This document shows positions 12,701 to 22,437 of a stretch of DNA of 64,000 nt, piece after piece. Made by a program: the position numbers and the translations under genes. How positions within the stretch are numbered: the first letter of the stretch is position 1; each line of letters begins with the position of its first letter. This DNA comes from Burhinus oedicnemus (Eukaryota > Chordata > Aves > Charadriiformes > Burhinidae), in the NCBI GenBank assembly GCA_008921705.1, contig VFFE01007105.1:322663-386662 (forward strand), read 5' to 3'. The notes under the pieces were generated by a model. That model was not told the origin of the DNA. It saw nothing but the letters and a program-made list of their open reading frames with translations, and made no database searches.

Positions 12701-15700
12701 ATGTATGAGATCAATACATGCTTAAAACCAAGGCCCCTGAGCCTGAGCCTAAGGTTTTCCTACATTTTTTTGAAAGATTGGATCACTGTTGTGTAGTGTT
12801 GCCATGTTCACTAACCACAGTCTAACCATTTTTTTTGTGCTTCCTTGTCTGTCTGTATTGGGCATTTCTTCAGATGTATGTATTTAGACTGTGAATTGTC
12901 TGTGGCAGGCAATGTATTTTCAGTTGATAATTTTTTGCAGTGTGTTCTACTGTGGTACTGTAGATCGTGAAGCTTTATGGCCTTAGTGGTCACTATAGTA
13001 GAACAGTCCACTTTAGATTCAGGTTCTCTCAGATGATGCATAAAACGGGAGGCATATTGCGGCTTGCTGCCTGTAACAGTCTGCTGTTGCTGCAGATGTA
13101 GCTTAGCTTCATACAACAGGTCACGTTTGCTTGCAGATCTCTTTCTGAAAAGATTGTGTGAACGCCTAACTCTTCAAAAAACCAAGTTCCTCAAACTCAA
13201 AATAATTGCACTCGTAATAAGAGCAGTTAATTTTGGATGGAGAGGACCGAAATAAATTTTCAGGCATTGAGTTGGTAAAATGTCAGTGTCCGAGTAGATC
13301 ACTACGGCACACCGCCCCGTAGCAACCAGCTTCCCCCCTGCAGGAGAGAATAGCTGGAGGTTTCATGTATCTGTGGTGCCAAAGGCCTAATTTCTCCCCA
13401 GCCCCTCCTTCCAACTCCCCTTGCTTTTGAAGTTTAAGTAGCACCCAAAGATCAGAATTCAGGGTACAGAACTATAGCAGAATCTTGAAGTACTTTATCC
13501 CTTAATTAATGATTTAGTTTCATGGGTTAATGTTTTTTCCCCCCTTCTGTGGAGGGAGACGTGATCTCTCTGTTGCAATAGCTGAACATATTTTAAAGTT
13601 AACATTGCCTTCCACTTGCTGTATACACTGTATGGTAATGGCTTGAGAGCCATATCACTTTTTTCTCTTACAGCATTTGACAGTCAGTACTTTGCTACTT
13701 GCAAGAATTTTTGGTTGCATTAGAAGGTTCTTCAGGCAGTGACCCTTTTTAGACTGTTTGTATAGATCCTGAATACAGAGTTGTTTAGCACTGAAAGTGC
13801 TGGTCAGTGCAATGCTGTAAACAAATATTGTTACACCTCTGGCTCTGGATACTAACTGGTTCGCCCTATGTGACAGGGTTTCTCTAGGATTCTTCCCAGG
13901 CTTGTAGAGCATCTACATCAGAATTTGATCCTTCAGCTTCCATGCTCCACAGTGTTCGACCCTGGCAAAGCACTATGCATTACTGCTGAGTTTACAGTGC
14001 TATAGGCATTTTTCCAACTGTCTTGAGGTCATCAGCCTGTTTACTTGGAATAGTTCAATAGGGAAAACAGGTGTATGCATGTTTGTGTTCTTTCCTTATG
14101 CTGGGATTTCTGCTCAGTCCATGCAGCCAGAACCACTTTGACTCAAATCTGTTAACTTCCCTGTGAAGGTTCTACTGTGCTGTGCTTGGCAGGGGTAGAT
14201 ATATAGGACATTCTTATTTCAGTAGCATTTCTATCATTGCGAAACTGTAGTGAAAGCAGAATTAGCCCAATTATGTTTACACTGATAATCAAGTGAAAAG
14301 TGCTGTTAATTTTACAACATTATGGTAAGAATTTTAGAGTCTCTAAAGGACAGCCGTTATTCAGTTCAGTCCACATAAATACTAGGACATTTGTTTTCGT
14401 TCATTCGAAGTGTAAATTGTTTGTTTAGCATATGGTCACCTGTGGTGCTTTAATGCCTCACTTGATATTTTTTTAACTTTTGATCTCTCTAGCCCGTGGT
14501 TTGGTTAGGTTTTTTTTCCTCTTTAAGAGAATTTGGGGTCATTCTATGGGACAAAATGTTTAAAATGTTTCCTTAAGTCTCCTTTGTGTTGTTAAGGTGG
14601 AGTACACAAAAGAGCAACAAGGTGATCTTATCTTGAACTCTATTCTCATTCAGAAGCCATAGACAAATATCAAATGTTCTTCTATTGCCAAAACAAGGTG
14701 GTAAACTTCAAGATAAACCTTCCTGTTTCTGGTTTTAAGTGCTTAAACCTTTATTATCTGAGTAGGAGAGGGTTGGGTTTTTTTGCTTTTTAAACTGAAG
14801 AAGAAATTAAATGTATGTGGGAAACAGAACTTTCTCCAGTAAAATCTTTTATTTTTATATGAGTAGCTTTCAGCTGATTTTCAGTAGGAATGGTAATATC
14901 TGTTTTCTTTTTGAAGGAAGATTGGGAGCTTTCATACCTAATTTCTTTCTTTAAGGTTAGTTAAGAGAATAATTTAAAAAGTACAAAAGCAAAAGGAGAA
15001 CATTTCCTTCCTAAAACTCAACAACAATCTGAGAAAAATTCTCTATGGTTTGTCACACAAATCTTGTCTTTAATAATATGATTTTTTGTGTAGAGTAATA
15101 CCTTCTGTGAGAGGCAACAGACAATGGGAGCTGAGATCTGCCGGAGTCTTCTGAGAGGATACTTTTACTTCTGGCAGAGTCATGTTTTAGTCTGTTAGGC
15201 CTTTCCCCAGACTCTCATTGATGTCAGTGAGAGTCTTCCTAATGCCTTTGTTGGATGCTGGGTTGGAATTAGTCTGCATATGGCATTTCCTTTCAAAGGG
15301 AAAGTACACTTTTCTTTTATTTGCCAAAGTTAACAAACAGCAGCAACAAAACCAATTGCTAAACAGTTTGGGGGGGTTAGCCTCTAAATTCCATCTGTTA
15401 GATGGAATAGATCCACTCTACTGCATCCTGAGCCAAATCTTGCAGACCTTCTACTGCATTTATTTAGTGATGCATTGTATTTCAAGGAGAAATATTACCT
15501 GAATAAAATTTGAGGTAGGACTAACAGATTCACCACAGAGACAGCAGGATGTTCTTCACTTCTCAGACTTCTTTAGGAGATAATGGCAGAATTTAATGAT
15601 CCAATGATAAAAGTTAATATTTTAATCCAATTACTTACTCAAATTCTGCATATTTTACTCACTTAGGTGTGTGAAATTACCAACATTTAACTTTCTACAA

Positions 15701-18700
15701 TGTTAATTAATCTTTTGTTAGTGACAGATTATCATTTGAATCAGCAATATAGTGTCAATTTTATTGGAAATGTGTTCTGTCACAGACAGTTATATTACAG
15801 AACTGCAAGTGGTTGGAGATGTTATTAGTAGCTGGGTGGAAGAAAAATGAAACAAAAGAGCTTTGAAGAAACTACCTTTGCAGTATGACTGCCTTTGTGT
15901 TGGGGGAGTGGATTTCCTGGTTTTAATGAGCTATTTAAGAACAGCGAGTTTTGTCAAAAACCTATTGTGCAAATAGTGACTATTGATGAGTGCCTTTGGA
16001 GTAACAAGAAATAAGACATTTCGGACTTAGAAAACTTTTCATGAGATATAGTTTAGTGATCCTGTTCTATCACACCCACTCTAGCAATTTTTGTGACTGG
16101 CCAAGTTTTGAGTTGGGGGAAGGGAACAGCTTTCCCATTGGTCATAAAATTCACAGAGTATTTCTTCTGAAGACAATAAAGCTAGGAGAAGGCCTCTTTA
16201 TTTGCTGTGAAAATCATCACCCTTTCCGGCAATATAACTCCTGAAGAAAAGAGGGAGAAGGAAGAGACAAGACTGCATATCAAAGCAAAGTGAAGTGTTA
16301 AAAGGGTCTGTTGCCTCAATATGACAGATAGGCCTCAAAACCTCAGACAATGTAGGCCAGGAAAGGAAAAAAAACCCCACCATCAGACCTCACAACTAGT
16401 TTACAAAGAAAAATAAATTAGCATTAGAACTAGCCCTGGCCCCTTTTAGAGTGTATCCTCTCAACTTTACAGAAATGTTCTTCGTCTACTCAAATTGGCA
16501 TAATTCATAAAATCCAGAAGCTACTGAGTTTAGACAGAAGGTGTCATAGTATAGAATTGGGTCAGATTACTGTCGGATTATTTACAAAGCACTGTCATCT
16601 GGATTCCGTAGTTTAACATTGTTTCAGAGGAAGTTATTGTCTGTACTTGATGATTGGAAGTTAGCTTAAATCAGCTGGAAATGGGAAACAGCTTTCTAAC
16701 CTGAAGATATGCTCAGTTCAAGTCTGCATCTTTATGTTAGCTTAGTATTAAGAGAGAGATTAGTGTTAGTTTTTGAGTTTATAAAGACTGTCAGAGATCA
16801 GAACCCAGACTTTTGTTTTGGGACTATCTCTAAATATTTAGGGCAAATTCTCCCTAGTGTAATTTCACTGACTTAATTGAAGTTGTGAAGAAAAAGTAAT
16901 TTTAAATAAGTCTTGAAGGTGGACATTGTGCTGCACATGGTGTTCTGTAAAGTTAAATAAAAGAAAAAAACCACACACTGCCATTGTATTAGAAAATGTT
17001 ATATGGATCCAATCCTGTAGAATGTGAGTAATAATATTCCTGCCAGAAGTCTTGGTGCAATAAGTAGGACTATTTATTATTGCAAAATTAGATGCATAAA
17101 GGTTTGTGAAACATGGTGAAATTCTATGTTTGCATTTTCTGCTGGGTCTTGATTATTTGTTCTTGTTATACATGTTCAGATGACTCATGCTGAAAAGAAC
17201 AGAATAGGATCACAGAATTGGAACCTTTCAACAGAGTTGACAAATTTTCCCTTCTGTTTTATTTAAAATGCTAATGTTTTCAATTTTGAATATGTTCTGC
17301 TATTCTGTAATAAAGCTCATTGGCCAAATTCTGTCCTTCAGTTTGCTAGTGTAAACTCTTTTATTAATCTTCATCATACAGAAGTAATTGAATACAAAGC
17401 AGAGTTGTTTTTACCACCTTTAAGCAATGATTGGACAGACCGGCCTGTATGGATTTTGTTTGGCAGAAGGACCCAACCTGCAGAAAGTGTCACTGGATTT
17501 CGAAGTGGCAAGATCAGGGGAAAACCCATTGCCAATGACTGTATAGACTAAAAAGCAAGTGATCAGCTGAATTTTTTTCCAAGTGTTGTATGTTCTTTTT
17601 GCAGGAATGGCTTCTTAAAAGGCTTGTTTCTCTTTCTTAGATTTGAGGGAATATAACTTCTTCCTTCAAAGACTAGATGCTATACGTTTACAGTGCATTT
17701 GGTAATGATTCTATCAGCACCTATCCTTATCATCATCAAAAAAACTGTCTTTATGTCTTTGGAGTAAATTTTTATTGAACAAGAATGATAGGAGAGTTGT
17801 CATCTATGGGAAAAAGTCTCTGCTCATAATTAGTTTACCTCTGTTTCAGAACTTGTTCCCTTCCTGTTTTATAGTAACGTAAGTGCAGATCTTAAGATGT
17901 ACTTTCAGCTTTGTGAGCAAATTCTCATTGCTGCTGAAACTGCCTGGTAGTTAACTGTTCAAACTCATTGTTTTGGGCACAGTTTTAACACAAACGTATG
18001 TTGTTTTTTCATGAAGAGAAAAAATAAAGTCTACTCCTGTGTGAGTGATTGCATACCTCCATAAAAATATTGAAAACAACAGGACGAGGTTTGTAACGTG
18101 ATCTAAGGTGGTTTTATTCTACTTTCCATCAAAGAATTTGCCTGTAATTATGCTTTGTGTGTGGAATTGCCACCTCTGATCTCTAGTTGTTGTGGTTTTG
18201 TTCTGTTCTGTTACAGTTGCTAGTTGTCTTGGCTTTGCTTGCCCTTTCGAAGTGGGGGTTAGGAGCAGGGACAGGAGTATAAAGGTCTTTTTCAGTCGGT
18301 GTGCTTGGCTGAAAATACTAAGTAGTCAGTGTTTCCTCCTTCAGGTGTTCTGAGTCAAAACACATTTGCTGTCTCCTGTATCCCAAACACTGTCAAGAAT
18401 GCAGTGACTAGGCATTGGATCCTACGTGCACTGCATTTAGGATCAATCCTAATTCCTCCAGGTCCAAAGCTGCAGGGAGAGACATTCAAACATCCTTCAG
18501 CCAGAGAGAGAATGATGAATGAAAGCCTTAGTAGGTCTTTTCTGCGGGAGATGCATTCCAGTAACACTAAACCAGGATGATAGTCTGGCCTTAAATACTG
18601 AGATCTTCCAGTGGTTTCAAGGAGTATGGCTTCATAAACTTCTCTTAACACCAGTTGAAGACATGGTTTTATATTGTATGTTGTTTTTAAAGTTACAGAG

Positions 18701-20007
18701 TAAGACTTGAAATAATTTATTTTGTTCCACAGTAGTTGTATAGATATTAGAGTATCAAAATACCTGTAGGGCATGAGGCAGTGGTAGAAATTTCAATAAG
18801 TGTTTTGTTTGTCATCTGTCAGGTTATGAGGCCACAAAGCCACGAATAAGAGAAGCTAACCATGAAATCTCTGGAGATGGAAATGTCATTGATTTTGGGC
18901 CTTGTTTCTCTAGCTGTTACAAGTCAGACTACTCAATGTAAGTAAACCTTTGGAAAGAATCTCTCCTGATCTTAAAGGGATAAGATTACAAGAACATTTC
19001 TTACAGAATTTTGAGAATATCTTGCAACAATCGTGTGCCTTAATTATTGTTTCCATAGTGAAGTAATATTAGTACTAACTAGTATTTTGCAACAAGTAAT
19101 GAACAAATAATAAAATTAATTTCTCTAATTTCTGTTCTGATCACTTCAGGTAAGTCTGAGCCTCAGTTTTTCCATCATTGATAATAGTGGCTCATGTCTA
19201 TTTCACAGGGAAAAAGGAAAGCTAATAAATAATTCCTTCACTCTTGCCTATACAAAACCTCTACTGAAATTCCTAAAGGTTTTGCGAGGAGACAGAAGGG
19301 TAATGCTCAATGTATGCATACAGCTTTAAGGATGTAAAAAGGAATGGAATCCATCTAAGAAAATGCTGAGGGTTTTGGTCATGAATCCAGCAAACAACAG
19401 TGGTAGTTGCAGTTAGCCTAGTCACACGTTTGAAGTCACTTGCAACACTTGCAGGCTCAGAACCAAACTCACTTAAGTGCATCGCTAGTGCATTGCTAGA
19501 TCTGACATTGCTGTTAGGGCAATTTTTTTAAAATAATTTTATTTTTTGGAAAATGGGGAAAAACAAAAGTGCCCTTGCTTTTAAACAGAGGAAAAGGAGT
19601 GAATGAAGAAAAAGGAACTAACTCTAATGAAGCAGATGTATTGTTACTGAGCATTCCTGGCCTAGCAATAAAAATAAGAGGGGAAGAAGCAGCAGGAGAA
19701 TTACTTAACTGTATTTTTCCCTGAAGCATGATCCAGTACCTATTAAATGAATGGATAGGCTCCTGCTAACTTCAGAGGGCCTTAGACTGGACCATGGGCA
19801 TTTGGGGAGGATATGCTCCTAGGACATGCCGATTTCTTCAATTCTTCTTGAGATGAAGATGCTCAATATCTTGTTGGACCATTCCAGAATGGAGAGACTC
19901 CCAACACCTCCTGTGAATGCTCTGACCCTTGCAGGCTTGAAATCTGGAAAGTTAGAAAGCCCTAAGCATGCTTCTTAAACAGGCAGTTAGAATGTGGTAT
20001 CGTCTGT

Positions 20008-20070
<63 letters not shown>

Positions 20071-22195
20071 GTTTCACAGTGTCCCCACTATAAAAGGGAC
20101 AGCACAGAGAGATCAAATTGTTTTTCTCCCAGAGCGGCTGCAATTTAAATCCACAGGAGCAAAAGGCAGGTAGGTGGAGATGAGAAGTAGTGTTTTTTTG
20201 AACAAGTATTCTGTCATCTCTAAATCATATAGTTTGTGAGCAATTTCATTGCCCTTGTAAGGACTGCTCGAAAGTAAGCTGTAAGTTTTTTCAGGACTGA
20301 CCCTCTTTTGTTTTTTCTTGGATAGTATTCAGTGAAAACAAATATGATTTTAAAAAAACAAACTACTTTTTTGTTTGTTTGAGGGTTTTGGGGTTGGTTT
20401 TTTTTTGGGGGGGGTGTTGCCAAAATTCTTGTTCAATCAGAGTAACAACCTACTCTGTCCTATTGACTTCTATAGTCTCTCTGTGAACTAAAGTTGTGTT
20501 CAGCAGGAGTGAGGATGACTTGGTCTGTCCATATAAATTAGATCCATTTGAATATAGACAATTTTTCTGTATAGTTGCTTTCATTTTTCTAAACTATGTT
20601 TTAAGTGGTTACTTTTCCATAAGAGATTGATTCAGTACTTGATTTGAAAACTATTATTTACAGGCATGTGTGGAACAGAGCTGGGGTGCGAGGATGGGCT
20701 GAAAGGAAAGGAACCTTCCTGGGCTGTAACATTGAAATACTTTGAGCATCTCTTTAGGGAACATACTGAGCATCCTTAATTTCTGACTTCAGTGCATGTC
20801 AAAGCTGCTCAGCACCTCGGAGGATCAAATACTTTTATATAGTGTATTATGCCTCTGTTCTTTTCACACCTTTTCCCTCTTTTTCTTTTCCTCCTCCCCT
20901 TTCTTGCTTCATAATTCTTTTTCTATTCATACAAAGTACAGATTTTTGTCTTTATATTTTTTCTATTGTTCCTCATCACAATCAAACAGAACCTTTTCCT
21001 TATGCTTCATGAACTATTTTTACTGGTTAAATATCATTGAAGAATTGTTTCATACTTATTGACTGTTATGCATTGGAAACTGATCTGTCGCTGTATTAAC
21101 TGATTGTGTTACCATGGATCTTTGTATTCCTGCATATCCTGAGAGTTACTACTACAAAGTGAAGCAAGCCTTTCCTTACCATTCCTGTTTTTAAAGCATT
21201 GACTCGTCGTTTGATCTTGCAGCTCTCATTTCATTTCAGTGTTCTGAGGTTTAGAGAGGTTGTTTCTAATACAGAGCTTTATTTCCAGTCCCCCTACTTG
21301 TATATATTTTACTTGAACTTTTCATATGTACTCTAAAAGTGAGGAAAATAAGCAAAGTGTAGGTGACGGTGAAATACAATACTTTGGTCGTGATTTCTTT
21401 CTGCAGACATGCTGCTTCCTTCCAATCTATAAGAGTCCTATTAAAAGCAATTATTTGATATCACAAATTTTTTTAATATATCTGAAAGTGAAAATACTTC
21501 ATGTCAAAGGACATTACTTTTCATTTGCCCCAGCATTACAGGTTGAGAAAGAAATACGAGAAATAGTCAACTGATCAAAACCAGCATCCAAAAATTGAAC
21601 CAATATTTAACTGCTAGCAAGAGAATCCTTCAGAGCAATTAGGATCTTTCTTTGTTAAACTTATGCTTCCTTCTAAACAGGGAACCTGGCAACACCCCCC
21701 CCCGCCCCCCAGCAATGCAAAAAAAAGTGAAATCTCAGCATCAAACCTCAATGCCCTCATACCTGTAGAAGTGGATTGCACTGTTTTCCTCATCCATTCG
21801 TAAGAGCTGTGCCTTTGGCTGTTGGGAGAGATTTGCTGTGTATTAATTGTATCTACGGGAGGTAACCCCCCAGATCCAGCAGGATGGAGGGAGCTGTAAT
21901 CAGCAGAACTGTAGGAGACCTGTCCAGGAGATGAGCCATTGATCTGTGCAGCAGCAACCGTGCTGGAAGGTCCTGGGCCGTAAGCGTTCCAGTCCTCCCT
22001 CTGTGGGCCGTAGTGAGATCCCCAGGTTCCCGCAGGCTGTCCATGGGTGTCCAGAGTTGGCACATGATGATATCCCATGTAATCTGAATAAGGTGGAGTA
22101 GACACGAAGTTTTGCACTGGCAGGTTGTTGCTGTTGCACCTTGCAGATCCTGGATACATGCTGGTTTCTTTATCCAAAAGATAACTCACATACAT
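6494..22195 (-). CDS. CDX4: CDX4, caudal-type homeobox transcription factor (3 exons, 277 aa)
   Basis: A ParaHox transcription factor that, in studied vertebrates, acts downstream of Wnt, FGF and retinoic-acid signals to set posterior Hox expression and axial elongation, with roles in blood formation. Joining 22195-21763, 11750-11605 and 6748-6494 gives 144 + 49 + 84 = 277 residues (human CDX4 is 284). In order: caudal N-terminus [10 protein letters not shown] (1-10); a Ser/Pro/Gly-rich activation region; the YEWMRK Hox-cofactor hexapeptide (132-137); a homeodomain at about 150-209 with W197, N200 and the WFQNRR recognition helix; a basic patch; a Ser-rich segment with QSDSGSVSP; eight prolines (251-258); and a QQVVASQ end. 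The MGYHH, REDW, PGPSST and QSDS blocks match CDX4, not CDX1 or CDX2. Both introns have GT-AG ends and stay in frame (phase 1, then phase 0). Arginine at homeodomain position 39 is unusual. Confidence 0.96.
6551..6581 (-). repeat. CDX4: Proline-codon repeat in CDX4 exon 3
   Basis: A GGAGGT/GGTGGA-type repeat on the plus strand, read on the minus strand as CCx codons for eight consecutive prolines (residues 251-258). Such tracts vary in length between species and alleles. The G-rich plus strand has several GG runs, which could form a weak two-tetrad quadruplex. Confidence 0.8.
7121..7350 (+). mobile_element. CR1 LINE 3' fragment, older copy
   Basis: About 230 bases matching the 3' end of avian CR1: a stretch like the 'lDIRKKFF' region, then the 'aagctgcccagggaagtgg' and 'gccatccctggaggta' blocks, the 'tggacttgatgatctt' block, 'ggtcccttccaacct' and a partly decayed terminal octamer (ATTCTATG followed by a changed copy). 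It carries only the tail of ORF2 plus the 3' UTR, with several disrupted codons. It lies in the plus orientation, antisense to CDX4. Five-prime truncation is typical of CR1. Confidence 0.9.
9325..10209 (+). mobile_element. CR1 LINE, 5'-truncated copy with ORF2 C-terminal remnant
   Basis: About 885 bases of avian CR1. The frame from about 9340 reads [38 protein letters not shown] and ILPLYSAL, which is the C-terminal part of the CR1 ORF2 polyprotein beyond the reverse transcriptase core. The frame breaks near 9696 and continues in other frames (LLERVQRR, then [12 protein letters not shown] with [11 protein letters not shown] from about 10026). It ends with 'ggtcccttccaaccc' and two tandem ATTCTATG octamers at about 10193-10208. 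The catalytic endonuclease and reverse transcriptase domains are absent, so it cannot move by itself. Same orientation as the 7121 copy, antisense to CDX4. Confidence 0.95.
11605..11750 (-). CDS. CDX4: CDX4 coding exon 2 (homeodomain N-terminal two thirds)
   Basis: 146 bases; with the last base of exon 1 they give residues 145-193. They cover the homeodomain N-terminal arm ([10 protein letters not shown]), helix 1 ([11 protein letters not shown]), the [14 protein letters not shown] segment, helix 2 and the start of helix 3 (LSERQ). The acceptor is a pyrimidine-rich run ending AAAACAG; the donor is CAG|GTAGAG. Residue 188, homeodomain position 39, is Arg (AGA), where human CDX1, CDX2 and CDX4 have Gly. 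The rest is close to the invariant CDX homeodomain. Confidence 0.96.
18823..18937 (+). CDS. Candidate first coding exon with signal peptide (unproven)
   Basis: A pyrimidine-rich stretch ending CTGTCAG (AG at 18821-18822) precedes a 115-base segment. An in-frame TAA lies upstream of ATG 18862, which has C at -1 and A at -3. The frame gives 25 codons plus one base: a short polar start, a second and third Met, a hydrophobic core ([11 protein letters not shown]) and small residues before SQTTQ. It ends at a consensus donor, AAT|GTAAGT. That is the shape of a secreted or membrane-receptor exon 1 ending in phase 1. It lies inside CDX4 intron 1 on the opposite strand. I found no compatible second exon, so a chance match is quite possible. 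Confidence 0.25.
20007..20070 (+). repeat. Compound microsatellite (TTCT)n(CTAT)n
   Basis: About eight TTTC-type units run directly into about eight TATC-type units, 64 bases in all, inside CDX4 intron 1. The junction of the two motifs is clean. It is very likely length-polymorphic. Confidence 0.97.
20089..20096 (+). promoter_or_regulatory. TATAAAAG box followed by a donor-bounded segment
   Basis: An exact TATAAAAG on the plus strand shortly after the tetranucleotide repeat. A start about 30 bases on would lie near 20120, and a good donor (GGCAG|GTAGGT) follows at 20168/20169. It could be an antisense promoter in CDX4 intron 1. An 8-mer of this kind is expected by chance more than once in 64 kb of AT-rich DNA, so the support is weak. 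Confidence 0.12.
20383..20419. repeat. G/T-only low-complexity tract
   Basis: Thirty-seven bases containing only G and T on the plus strand, with G-runs of 3, 4 and 8. It belongs to a set of similar tracts in this window, described in the findings. Confidence 0.8.
21695..21710 (-). repeat. G-run (minus strand) just inside CDX4 intron 1
   Basis: On the plus strand nine C, one G, six C; on the CDX4 sense strand this is G6-C-G9, starting about 52 bases after the exon 1 donor. Such runs can form quadruplexes in DNA or nascent RNA, and G-runs close to a 5' splice site are known intronic splicing enhancers. Any function here is inference. Confidence 0.7.
21763..22195 (-). CDS. CDX4: CDX4 coding exon 1
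   Basis: 433 bases encoding residues 1-144 plus one base. The ATG at 22195-22193 is chosen because [10 protein letters not shown] is the conserved caudal-family start; the frame continues upstream without an ATG, and A is at -3. The exon carries the Tyr/Pro-rich activation region with blocks typical of CDX4 ([25 protein letters not shown]) and the YEWMRK hexapeptide near its 3' end. It ends ACA G|GTATGAG, phase 1, joining GT in exon 2 to make the Gly codon of GKTRTREK. Confidence 0.96.
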
Positions 22196-22200
22196 GATGC

Positions 22201-22230
22201 TCACAGCCTGGCTTTGTCTTGCTGGGACAT
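22201..22230 (-). CDS. Upstream ORF in CDX4 leader (9 codons + stop)
   Basis: ATG at 22230-22228 with A at -3 opens a nine-residue frame (MSQQDKARL) closed by TGA at 22203-22201. It is out of frame with CDX4, and its stop lies five bases before the CDX4 ATG. It is in the mRNA only if transcription starts upstream of 22230, which the core promoter geometry suggests. Its effect on translation is inferred. Confidence 0.45.
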   Translation of the reverse strand: MSQQDKARL

Positions 22231-22255
22231 CCTGCTCCTCACAGTGTTTGTTTGA

Positions 22256-22292
22256 TCTCTCTTCCCCTCCTCTTTCTTTCTCTCTCTTTTCT
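22256..22292 (-). promoter_or_regulatory. Homopurine tract at the predicted CDX4 start site
   Basis: Thirty-seven uninterrupted pyrimidines on the plus strand, so an unbroken A/G run on the CDX4 sense strand. It spans the place where transcription would start if ATTTATAG (22315-22308) works as the TATA element. Homopurine runs can form triplexes and bind GAGA-type factors. Confidence 0.6.
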
Positions 22293-22307
22293 AGCCCTGA
22301 CTGGCTC

Positions 22308-22315
22308 TATAAATG
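22308..22315 (-). promoter_or_regulatory. CDX consensus / TATA-like element ATTTATAG
   Basis: The sense strand reads ATTTATAG, matching the published caudal-type consensus (A/C)TTTAT(A/G). It overlaps by two bases an exact AP-1 heptamer (22314-22320). It lies 113-120 bases upstream of the CDX4 ATG, so it may mediate autoregulation, TBP binding, or both. Confidence 0.45.
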
Positions 22316-22437
22316 ACTCACGCTAGCCCTCATGTCCCTTTACTACACATGATTAACAATGGTTTTACCAGGTGCTGGTGGTAACAGTTTACTAAGGTCC
22401 TGCCTGATGTCACAGATAACTGCCTGCCCCAAAATTG

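Larger units (their letters stand above)
11751..21762 (-). other. CDX4: CDX4 intron 1 (10.0 kb)
   Basis: Runs from the ACAG|GTATGAG donor after exon 1 to the acceptor before 11750. I see no CDX4 alternative exon. It holds a candidate plus-strand signal-peptide exon (18823-18937), the compound tetranucleotide repeat at 20007-20070, a G/T-only tract at 20383-20419 and a C-run just after exon 1. A 139-codon minus-strand frame at 18355-18774 resembles no family I know. From about 12000 to 18300 nothing gene-like was found. Confidence 0.85.

Noticed and set aside
17205..17235. ATCACAGAATTGGAAC, similar to the start of a reversed CR1 tail
   Set aside because: The following GGTTGGAAGGGACC block expected of a reversed CR1 is missing.
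19148..19156. Strong donor-like CAG|GTAAGT in CDX4 intron 1, plus strand
   Set aside because: The upstream sequence back to the nearest acceptor is full of stops in every frame, so no coding exon fits.
21900..22139. Additional minus-strand frames inside CDX4 exon 1
   Set aside because: They are alternative reading frames of the CDX4 coding exon and show no independent support.
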